Shown here: one piece after another, positions 5,439 through 10,924 of the stretch
How positions within the stretch are numbered: position 1 is the stretch's first letter
How the letters are laid out: the number at the start of each line of letters is the position of its first letter
DNA from: Anaerolineales bacterium
GTDB lineage: Bacteria; Chloroflexota; Anaerolineae; Anaerolineales; UBA11657
Length of the DNA stretch: 10,924 nucleotides
Direction of reading: 5' to 3'
Assembly: GCA_947503585.1 (NCBI GenBank)
Contig: CANNEJ010000026.1
Span: 1-10,924 of the forward strand
The notes under the pieces: generated by a model
What the model was told of the DNA's origin: nothing
Seen by the model: the letters and a program-made list of their open reading frames with translations, nothing else
Databases searched by the model: none
Position numbers and translations under genes: made by a program

Positions 5439-7238
5439 CTAGTGTTTCTTTCCGGTGGCGGCGCCCGCCTCGGGCAGACCCATTGCGGGGACGTCAGGGG
5501 CGTCGGCCAGGTTCTCGAGAACCCACGCGTCAAATGAGCCAGCCGCCTGTGGCTTTTCCAACTGCATGGGGCGGAAAACACCGAGGACCGCAAATGCGGA
5601 CGATACGGCCAGCAAAACCTGATAGCGGTATTCTTGCATGCGCATGGCCTGCCACGTCACCAGTGAGCCGACATGCCCCTCAACGCGGGACTTGTCGCGG
5701 ATGATGGTGCGGATTCGTGCCGCATCGCGATAGCCGGCAGGCGCAACCAGGAGCAGGTTGGCCAACACAATCACTACAACAATTGCAATAGCTGCGTGCC
5801 AGCCGCCCTCATCCCACTTGCCGATTATCTGCCCGAAGAAAACAGTCATGCCGAGGATGGCGGCCGTCGTGCTGCCAATCAATAATCCGCGGCGTGCGAG
5901 TCCCGTTGCAGTCTTTGCACTGTGGGCGCGGATGGACAATGCCATTGCGGTGATCGGCAGAAAAACACCCACCCCGTAAAACGGAACCGCCATAGAAGTT
6001 TTCCCGCGCACCGCCAGCGTTACAAGCAAGGCCAGCACCAGGCCGCCCGTTACCGGGTGGGTGAAGGTGCCCGCTGCATTTCGAAACGCAATAAATTCTG
6101 GAACGTTGCCGGCGGCCACATTGCGCCAGCCCACGGCTTGCAAATCCTGAAATGCAGTCAAGGATGCGCCGGCCAGCAGCGCCACCGCCAATAGTTGGTA
6201 AGCCCAATACAGCAACCAGCCGCCGTCCAGCTGGGTAAAGCCGATACTGGCGAGGTTGCCAACCAGGGTCATGCCGTTTGTGCCGTCGAACACATTGAAG
6301 CGAATTGCAAAGTATGTGAGCAGAGTCGAGGTGACGGAACCGTAAATGATAAATGATGTTTGCACCAGCCGGCCAATACCGGCCGCGCCGGAATATAGAT
6401 TCCAGACGCCGTGGAGCTGCGGCAGGTGCTTGCGCCCCCAGGTCACGATCGGCGCATCTTTGTCCACCACAAATTGAATGCCGTTGGACATGGCTTCGAG
6501 GCCGGTCAAAGCCACCATGCCTTTCATGGACGCGGTGAGCAAATGGAACAAAGCCTGCGTTAAGGAAGGGGCGGCCCCCACCAGTGCTTCTGCGGGCGCA
6601 GGCGGCACGCCCCGCTGCGCCGCAACCACCAGCCCGATGAACATTCCCGCGGTTAGGATTACAAACAAGGTGAGCATGCCCACCACAACCGAAACAGATT
6701 CTGCGCGCCCGCGAATGGTTAGGTACCAGGTTGCGATGCAGAGGCCGGCCCCCAGCGCCACGTGGTAATACCATGCAATTCCCACTTGTTGAAATATTGA
6801 CAGCAGCTGGTCCACTCCGGAAAGCGACGAGACCACGATGGTCATCACGTAGTCCTGAATGAGAACCACCGCCACTATCAACCCGGCACCGGCCCCCAGG
6901 TAGCGTAGTGAGGCGGAGTATGCGCCACCGCCATCACGGAAGACACCCAGTGCATAAATGTACAACCCGCCAAAGACCAGATTGGCAGTGGCAATCCCAG
7001 CGACCGCAATGAAGGCATAGCGCTGCAGGCCGTGCGGGTGCAGTGCGCTCATCATTTCGCCGGCGGCATAAAAGTACGAGGTGAAGTAATCCACGCCAAA
7101 TAGAGCGAGGGCCCCCAGCATCCCCACTTGTCCGGCGCCGTGCACAAATTCATCTTCGGAGCTCTCGCGCGGCGCGGCACGCCATGCCACAAGACATGCG
7201 CCCGCCAGAATTAGGATTGCAATAATTGGAATGTTCAT
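5439..7238 (-). CDS. KimA-like K+/H+ symporter (APC superfamily)
   Basis: This 599-residue polytopic protein has about 12-13 membrane helices and reads as an APC-superfamily permease closest to KimA (formerly YdaO) of Bacillus subtilis. The match includes G-G-G-A-Y (103-107), D129-Y-V-M-T, L-T-I-R-G-R-A-E-S, A-L-T245-G-L-E248-A, and P-F-Y421-G-V-G-V-F. Residues lining the K+ sites in KimA all have counterparts here (B. subtilis numbering from memory): D36=D50, Y43=Y57, D117=D129, Y118=Y130, T121=T133, S125=S137, T230=T245, E233=E248, Y377=Y421. Proton-driven high-affinity K+ uptake is therefore the best call. Differences: an extra hydrophobic N-terminal segment (1-20), a ~40-residue longer loop after helix 6, and a C-terminus with one more helix (~538-555) instead of the KimA cytoplasmic domain. 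It heads a run with the ATPase (62 nt gap) and the twin TrkA genes. No clear ribosome site precedes the ATG. An amino-acid permease is the alternative. Confidence 0.88.
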   Translation of the reverse strand: MNIPIIAILILAGACLVAWRAAPRESSEDEFVHGAGQVGMLGALALFGVDYFTSYFYAAGEMMSALHPHGLQRYAFIAVAGIATANLVFGGLYIYALGVFRDGGGAYSASLRYLGAGAGLIVAVVLIQDYVMTIVVSSLSGVDQLLSIFQQVGIAWYYHVALGAGLCIATWYLTIRGRAESVSVVVGMLTLFVILTAGMFIGLVVAAQRGVPPAPAEALVGAAPSLTQALFHLLTASMKGMVALTGLEAMSNGIQFVVDKDAPIVTWGRKHLPQLHGVWNLYSGAAGIGRLVQTSFIIYGSVTSTLLTYFAIRFNVFDGTNGMTLVGNLASIGFTQLDGGWLLYWAYQLLAVALLAGASLTAFQDLQAVGWRNVAAGNVPEFIAFRNAAGTFTHPVTGGLVLALLVTLAVRGKTSMAVPFYGVGVFLPITAMALSIRAHSAKTATGLARRGLLIGSTTAAILGMTVFFGQIIGKWDEGGWHAAIAIVVVIVLANLLLVAPAGYRDAARIRTIIRDKSRVEGHVGSLVTWQAMRMQEYRYQVLLAVSSAFAVLGVFRPMQLEKPQAAGSFDAWVLENLADAPDVPAMGLPEAGAATGKKH

Positions 7239-7269
7239 AAAGGTTGGTTATTAAGTTCGCTGCAGAATG

Positions 7270-7294
7270 GCGCACCGGGCAACTGCCGGCGCGC
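7270..7294 (-). terminator. Candidate hairpin after the unrecognised gene, possible weak terminator
   Basis: Arms 7270-7278 and 7286-7294 form a 9-bp GC-rich stem with one G-U pair in the minus-strand RNA and a 7-nt loop. It begins 4 nt after the TAA stop at 7301-7299 and fills most of the 60-nt gap before the KimA-like gene. No T-run follows directly, so it may attenuate or stabilise rather than terminate. If it terminates, the K+ genes need their own promoter in this gap; I see only AT-rich TTAATAA (7242-7248), with no good -35 box. Confidence 0.4.
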
Positions 7295-7298
7295 TGTG

Positions 7299-8387
7299 TT
7301 ATCGCGCAAAGGCCGCCGCCAGCAGCTCCAGCAGCGCCAGCAGGTGGCGCCGGGTGGAGCTGCTTAGGCGCGTGTCCTGGCTCACATTTGCTTCTTCAAG
7401 GCGCACAGCCCGCACCATCAATGCCCGCGCAAATGGAATGCGGCCGGGCGGGATCACCTCTACCTCATGCATCGCTAGTGCTAGCACACGGTCGTCAAAA
7501 TAGGGCAGGCTCAGGTGCAGCCCGCGGTTAAGCGCATTGCTAGCCGCGCGCTGCTGCACCGTGCCAATGATTTGGCCGGCGCGAAAGACTGCCAGCGCCC
7601 GCCCCTGATTCACCAACTGGCCAAGCATGCCGCTGCGCTTTTGCTGGTAAACCGCATCGGCGATGATGTAGGGAGCCAGCCCGCTGGCTTGATGAATGGT
7701 GTAAACAAAATTTTGCATGGAAGCGATGATGCTTTCGGCCTCGTCGTCGCCGCCCACCAGCAGGCGCGCTGTGTCATCCAGTGCCACCCACTGCGGCAGG
7801 TAAAAGCGCCGCGCGTAGGGCGTAAACGGCACCTGCAGTGTGCCGCGCCCGGTATCCGCTGCGCCTTCCTCGGCAATTGCATCCGAGTCCTGGGTGATGG
7901 CAGACTCGGGGTCCAGCCCGCTGTCCGCGGGCAGCGCTGGAATTTCGCCACCTTCTTCGGCGGTGTAGGTTACTGAGCGGCCGGCCGGCAGCAAGTCATG
8001 CACAATGTGATGGGCGCAAGCATGCATTAGCAAGTCTGCAGCCACCTGCAGCGCCTCACTGCCGGAGGCGCGCAGTTCGTCCAGGCGCTCGCGCAGGCCG
8101 TCCCCCACATCATGCGAAGAGCGCCGGCGCAGGCTGAGACCGCCGCCAACCGAGTGCTCGCGCTGGCCGGCATCAATGGTTAGCTGCACATTTTCGGCGG
8201 TGACAAATCGGTCCGGCAGCGTGTAGCGCACATGCCCGGTTTTGTGCTGCATCGCTTCCGCTATGCGCTGCGCCTGCAGACGCAGAAACTGGCGCGTGGT
8301 ATTGGACTGCGCATCCAGCAGCGCCTGCATTTTCAGCAGCTCCGGGCGCAGGCTGGCAATAGCCAAGGCGGCAGTTTGATCTGGCAT
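7299..8387 (-). CDS. Conserved-looking hypothetical soluble protein, 362 aa
   Basis: I do not recognise this protein. It has no signal peptide or membrane helix. The N-terminus (~1-50) is helical in composition (Q/L/A-rich, R-L-Q-A-Q-R-I-A-E-A-M). A polar segment, S-L-R-R-R-S-S-H-D, occupies ~85-93. Residues ~115-135 carry a hydrophobic, His-rich helix, H-A-C-A-H-H-I-V-H. An acidic low-complexity linker spans ~145-185. A second folded part (~185-330) contains P-Y-A-R-R-F-Y-L-P and G-G-D-D-E-A-E-S-I-I. The C-terminus is a Leu/Ala-rich amphipathic helix. The start has AGGAG (8401-8397) 9 nt from the ATG. Codon use and frame openness match its neighbours, so it is a real gene. It lies divergent from the mutase and 60 nt ahead of the KimA-like gene, possibly in the same transcript. 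The clustered His/Cys could bind metal, but this is only a guess. Confidence 0.82.
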   Translation of the reverse strand: MPDQTAALAIASLRPELLKMQALLDAQSNTTRQFLRLQAQRIAEAMQHKTGHVRYTLPDRFVTAENVQLTIDAGQREHSVGGGLSLRRRSSHDVGDGLRERLDELRASGSEALQVAADLLMHACAHHIVHDLLPAGRSVTYTAEEGGEIPALPADSGLDPESAITQDSDAIAEEGAADTGRGTLQVPFTPYARRFYLPQWVALDDTARLLVGGDDEAESIIASMQNFVYTIHQASGLAPYIIADAVYQQKRSGMLGQLVNQGRALAVFRAGQIIGTVQQRAASNALNRGLHLSLPYFDDRVLALAMHEVEVIPPGRIPFARALMVRAVRLEEANVSQDTRLSSSTRRHLLALLELLAAAFAR

Positions 8388-8663
8388 CAGTCTGGGCTCC
8401 TAAATAGATTTTTGGTCAGGAAACAGCGGTTGACTGCGGCCGGAGCCACAATGGATGCGGCGGCAATTCTACCATCGGCGGGCGGGCTGATGCCGGCCTG
8501 CGGGCTGGCAGCCATTGCATGGAACGGATGGCGTGTCCCATTTTTTTTGCACGCAAGTTGGCAGTTAGTGGCAAACCCGGCCCTCCAAATGCAGGTAGAG
8601 TGCGCAGCGTTCTTGCGCAATGCTTCCCTAGTAGAATGCACGCGGTGAGCCTGTAGTTGTGCC
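8388..8663. promoter_or_regulatory. Divergent intergenic region between the unrecognised gene and the mutase
   Basis: This 276-bp region must hold promoters for both directions. On the plus strand TAGAAT (8632-8637) is a fair -10 box 26 nt before the mutase ATG; upstream of it lies the small palindrome TTGCGCAA (8613-8620) but no -35 at normal spacing. On the minus strand the ribosome site AGGAG (8401-8397) is clear, but no convincing promoter is seen. A run of eight T (8541-8548) is the longest homopolymer here. A 65-codon plus-strand frame (8451-8648) crosses the region but lacks a ribosome site and family features, so I do not call it. Confidence 0.45.
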
Positions 8664-10286
8664 ATGAGCAAACCAGCACCTGAACGCATTCCTGCGCAGC
8701 TAAACGCGGCAGCCAGCGCCCCGGTACTTACGCCATCCGGCATTGAGCTGCAGCGCGTGTACGGGCCAGCGCAGGCCTCCCCCGCTGCGCAACTTGGCGA
8801 GCCCGGCGAGTACCCCTTTACGCGCGGCGTGCACCCGGACATGTACCGGGAGCGTTTGTGGACCATGCGCCAGTACGCCGGCTTTGGCTCTGCCGAGGAG
8901 AGCAACGCGCGCTACAAGTTTTTGCTGGAGCGCGGCCAGACGGGCCTCTCGGTGGCTTTTGATTTACCAACCCAGATTGGCTATGACCCGGACGACGCCA
9001 TGGCGCTGGGCGAGGTGGGGCGCGTGGGCGTGTCGCTGCCCACGCTGCCGGAGGCTTTGCGCCTGTTTGACGGCATTCCGTTGGAGCAGGTGAGCACGAG
9101 CATGACAATTAATGCGCCGGCTGCGATTGTGCTGGCGCTGTATGTAGCCGTGGCCAAGCGCCAGGGGGCGGACCTGCGGCGCCTGCGCGGCACGGTCCAG
9201 AATGACATCCTCAAGGAGTATCTGGCGCGCGGCACTTACATCTTTCCGCCGCAACCCGCGATGCGCTTGGTGACGGATGTGTTTAGCTGGTGCGCGCAGC
9301 ACACGCCGCACTGGAACACCATCAGCATCAGCGGCTATCACATCCGCGAGGCGGGCAGCACGGCCGTGCAGGAGCTGGCTTTTACGCTGGCCAATGGCAT
9401 TGAATATGTGCAGGCGGCGCAGCGCGCCGGCTTGCAGGTGGACGATTTTGCGCCGCAGCTGGCCTTCTTCTTCAACTCGCACAACGGCTTTCTGGAAGAG
9501 GTGGCCAAGTTTCGCGCGGCGCGGCGCATGTGGGCGCGCATCATGCGCGAGCGCTTTGGCGCCCGCAATCCGCGCAGCCAGATGCTGCGCTTTCATGCGC
9601 AGACGGGCGGCAGCACACTTACCGCGCAGCAGCCGGAGAACAACATTGTGCGCACCACGCTCCAGGCGCTGGCCGCCGTGTTGGGCGGCGCGCAAAGCCT
9701 GCACACCAATGCGTTGGATGAAGCGCTGGGGCTGCCCACCAATCACTCTGCCCAAATTGCGCTGCGCACGCAGCAGGTGATTGCCAGCGAGGCGGGCGTG
9801 ACCGGCACGGTGGATCCGCTCGGCGGCAGCTATGCCATCGAGCAGCTCACGGACGAGCTTGAGGCGCAGGCGCTGGCATACATTGCGCGCATCGATGCGC
9901 TGGGCGGTGCGCTGGCTGCAATTGAGGCGGGCTATCCGCAGAGCGAGGTGGAGTCCGCCGCGTATGCGCACCAGCGCGCGGTGGAAAGCGGCGCGCGCGT
10001 GGTAGTGGGCGTGAATGCCTTCATGTCAGAGGCAGAGCCGCCGCCGGCGGTGCACAAGCTGGATGCGCAAATTGAGCAGCGCCAAGTGGCGCGCGTGCGC
10101 GCCTTGCGCCAAAGCCGGGATGGCGAGCGCGCCAGTGCCTTGCTGGCGCAGCTGGAGCAGGCAGCGCGCGGCCCGGCAAACCTGATGCCGCTGCTGATTG
10201 AGTGTGTGGAACATGATGTGACGCTTGGTGAAATCTGCCATGTGCTGCGCAGTGTGTGGGGCGAGTACCGCCCCAAGTATGCGTAA
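8664..10286 (+). CDS. mcmA1: Methylmalonyl-CoA mutase, large (catalytic) subunit without B12 domain
   Basis: This 540-residue protein is the TIM-barrel catalytic part of coenzyme-B12-dependent acyl-CoA mutase, which interconverts (R)-methylmalonyl-CoA and succinyl-CoA in the cytoplasm. The family hallmarks are present: Y-P-F-T-R-G (50-55), T-M-R-Q-Y71-A-G-F-G, L-S-V-A-F-D-L-P-T-Q, A-R189-G-T-Y-I-F-P-P, S-G-Y225-H226, and G-G-A-Q-S-L-H-T-N. With a constant offset of 18, Y71, R189, Y225 and H226 match Y89, R207, Y243 and H244 of Propionibacterium MutB (from memory). Tyr in TMRQY argues against 2-hydroxyisobutyryl-CoA mutase, which has Ile there. The C-terminal cobalamin domain (D-x-H-x-x-G) is absent, so a separate small subunit is needed; it is not in this window. 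The epimerase follows after 33 nt. The start is the only ATG ahead of the conserved N-terminus; GGTGAG (8644-8649) is too far to be a normal ribosome site. Confidence 0.95.
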   Translation: MSKPAPERIPAQLNAAASAPVLTPSGIELQRVYGPAQASPAAQLGEPGEYPFTRGVHPDMYRERLWTMRQYAGFGSAEESNARYKFLLERGQTGLSVAFDLPTQIGYDPDDAMALGEVGRVGVSLPTLPEALRLFDGIPLEQVSTSMTINAPAAIVLALYVAVAKRQGADLRRLRGTVQNDILKEYLARGTYIFPPQPAMRLVTDVFSWCAQHTPHWNTISISGYHIREAGSTAVQELAFTLANGIEYVQAAQRAGLQVDDFAPQLAFFFNSHNGFLEEVAKFRAARRMWARIMRERFGARNPRSQMLRFHAQTGGSTLTAQQPENNIVRTTLQALAAVLGGAQSLHTNALDEALGLPTNHSAQIALRTQQVIASEAGVTGTVDPLGGSYAIEQLTDELEAQALAYIARIDALGGALAAIEAGYPQSEVESAAYAHQRAVESGARVVVGVNAFMSEAEPPPAVHKLDAQIEQRQVARVRALRQSRDGERASALLAQLEQAARGPANLMPLLIECVEHDVTLGEICHVLRSVWGEYRPKYA

Positions 10287-10319
10287 GCCCGCGCGCAGCA
10301 AGCTGCCCACGGGCCGTCG

Positions 10320-10727
10320 ATGAAACCGCAAGTTCACCACATTGCCATTGTGGTGCCGGAGATTGAAGCGGCGCTGGGCCTGTGGCGTGACCTGCTGGGC
10401 CTGCCGCTGACGGGGCAGGAGCATGTGCCCGGCCAGCAATCCACAGTTGCCTTTCTGGAGGCCGGCGAGTGTCAGATAGAGCTTGTGCGCCCGGATGCTG
10501 CAGACACGGGTATTGCGCGCTTTCTCGCTGCGCGCGGACCAGGGCTGCACCACATTGCATTGCAGGTGGCGGGGCTGGATGCGCTGCTGGCGCGGCTGCA
10601 GGCGGCGGGCGTGCGGTTGGTGGACGAGGTTCCAATTGTGGCGGCCGGCGGCCGGCGCGCTGCCTTTATTCATCCGCACAGCGCCAATGGCGTTCTAGTG
10701 GAGTTGTACGAGCTGCCACCGGACTAA
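10320..10727 (+). CDS. mce: Methylmalonyl-CoA epimerase (VOC metalloenzyme)
   Basis: This 135-residue cytoplasmic enzyme belongs to the vicinal oxygen chelate superfamily and converts (S)- to (R)-methylmalonyl-CoA, feeding the mutase encoded just upstream. Two beta-alpha-beta-beta-beta modules are visible (~4-56 and ~75-131). The metal ligands are in the expected strands: H7 in V-H-H-I-A-I-V-V, E54 in C-Q-I-E-L-V-R-P, H78 in G-L-H-H-I-A-L, and E128 in V-L-V-E-L-Y. The stretch G-Q-E-H-V-P-G-Q-Q-S-T-V-A-F-L is typical of the epimerase rather than of glyoxalase I. Length is normal for the family. The 33-nt gap to the mutase and the same strand mean one operon. No strong Shine-Dalgarno site precedes the ATG, so translation may depend on coupling with the mutase. 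Confidence 0.93.
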   Translation: MKPQVHHIAIVVPEIEAALGLWRDLLGLPLTGQEHVPGQQSTVAFLEAGECQIELVRPDAADTGIARFLAARGPGLHHIALQVAGLDALLARLQAAGVRLVDEVPIVAAGGRRAAFIHPHSANGVLVELYELPPD

Positions 10728-10773
10728 GTGCGTGCGCGCCGGTTGGCAGTGGCGCACAGCGCTGGCCGCAGGC

Positions 10774-10800
10774 TTATACCCGTCTAGCATCCATGGATGC
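10774..10800 (+). promoter_or_regulatory. Candidate promoter with a perfect 14-bp palindromic operator
   Basis: TTATAC at 10774-10779 is a good -10 box; TGGCGC (10750-10755) at 18 bp is only a poor -35. The 14 bases at 10787-10800, GCATCCATGGATGC, form a perfect palindrome, placed where transcription from this box would start and 20 nt before the ATG at 10821. A dimeric repressor bound here would block the next gene. The palindrome is seen; the promoter and operator roles are inferred. Confidence 0.4.
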
Positions 10801-10820
10801 CACTTGGTAAACTTCAGCCC

Positions 10821-10924
10821 ATGTTTGTGAAACTGGTGCACGCCGGCCTGACCAACACGCTGCTGTTGTATACGCTGGCGCTGGCTGCGTGGAGCTTCGT
10901 TATTTTTTTTCGCCGCGCTGAAAT
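10821..10924 (+). CDS. Membrane protein, partial (first 34 aa)
   Basis: An ATG at 10821 opens a frame that runs off the window. The 34 residues form a short start (M-F-V-K-L-V-H-A-G), one hydrophobic helix (~10-30), then R-R. This looks like an N-terminal membrane anchor or first transmembrane helix with the positive side after it. The family cannot be named from so little. A run of eight T lies in the helix (10903-10910). It is on the same strand as the mutase and epimerase but 93 nt away, with its own candidate promoter. It is neither the B12-binding mutase subunit nor the MeaB GTPase that often sit in such operons, since both are soluble. Confidence 0.55.
   Translation, partial: MFVKLVHAGLTNTLLLYTLALAAWSFVIFFRRAE

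Noticed and set aside
5439..7238. Ordinary amino-acid permease
   Set aside because: APC fold alone would allow it, but the K+-site residues of KimA are kept one by one and the neighbours are K+-related RCK genes. An amino-acid substrate is not excluded by sequence alone.
8451..8648. 65-codon plus-strand frame ending 15 nt before the mutase
   Set aside because: It has no ribosome site and an odd composition (Cys and Trp scattered), and it continues an open frame from antisense of the upstream gene. Most likely non-coding promoter DNA.
8964..9971. 335-codon open frame on the minus strand inside the mutase gene
   Set aside because: It is a shadow of a fully recognised mutase. The product is Arg/His/Gln/Leu-rich without domains.
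8664..10286. 2-hydroxyisobutyryl-CoA or other isomer-specific mutase instead of methylmalonyl-CoA mutase
   Set aside because: The active-site stretch reads TMRQY and LSVAFDLPTQ as in methylmalonyl-CoA mutase. The hydroxyisobutyryl enzyme has Ile for the Tyr and a changed FDMPT segment, and the epimerase neighbour agrees.
1..10924. CRISPR arrays, tRNA or rRNA genes, insertion sequences, phage or toxin-antitoxin genes
   Set aside because: No regularly spaced repeats, no tRNA-like cloverleaf with a CCA end, no transposase motifs and no terminal inverted repeats were seen on either strand.

Overview
The window is about 10.9 kb of GC-rich bacterial DNA (mid-60s % GC by eye), almost fully coding. 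It holds six complete protein genes with a clear family or pathway, one complete gene I do not recognise, and two genes cut by the window edges. I see no rRNA, tRNA, CRISPR array, insertion sequence or phage gene. The combination of a split methylmalonyl-CoA mutase, a large GT-C-type membrane protein, twin TrkA-type proteins beside an APC/KimA-like permease, and genes that partly lack Shine-Dalgarno sites fits a Chloroflexota or actinobacteria-like high-GC bacterium. This taxonomic guess is weak and rests on memory of families, not on a search.

Layout. Positions 1-8387 are all coded on the minus strand. Reading in the direction of transcription, from high to low coordinates: an unrecognised soluble protein (8387-7299); a KimA-like potassium symporter (7238-5439); a P-type cation ATPase of the Na+/K+-ATPase-like (IIC) branch (5376-2593); two TrkA-type RCK proteins (2558-1905 and 1900-1211); a likely Rho-independent terminator (about 1163-1120); and the N-terminal 327 residues of a multi-pass GT-C-like membrane protein (981 to the edge). 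A 276-bp divergent intergenic region (8388-8663) separates this block from a plus-strand block: the catalytic large subunit of methylmalonyl-CoA mutase (8664-10286), methylmalonyl-CoA epimerase (10320-10727), and the first 34 codons of a membrane protein (10821 to the edge).

How the genes work together. The four middle minus-strand genes look like one monovalent-cation (K+) homeostasis operon: a proton-coupled K+ importer, an ATP-driven cation pump, and two different nucleotide-sensing RCK subunits. No TrkH/KtrB-type channel is present, so the RCK pair may regulate the KimA-like permease or the ATPase. The pump is unusual: the normally conserved glutamate of the transmembrane-4 PEGL motif is valine, while the other cation-site acids are kept. 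The plus-strand pair carries out epimerisation and mutation of methylmalonyl-CoA to succinyl-CoA (propionyl-CoA catabolism or its reverse). The mutase lacks its B12-binding domain, so a separate cobalamin subunit must be encoded outside this window.
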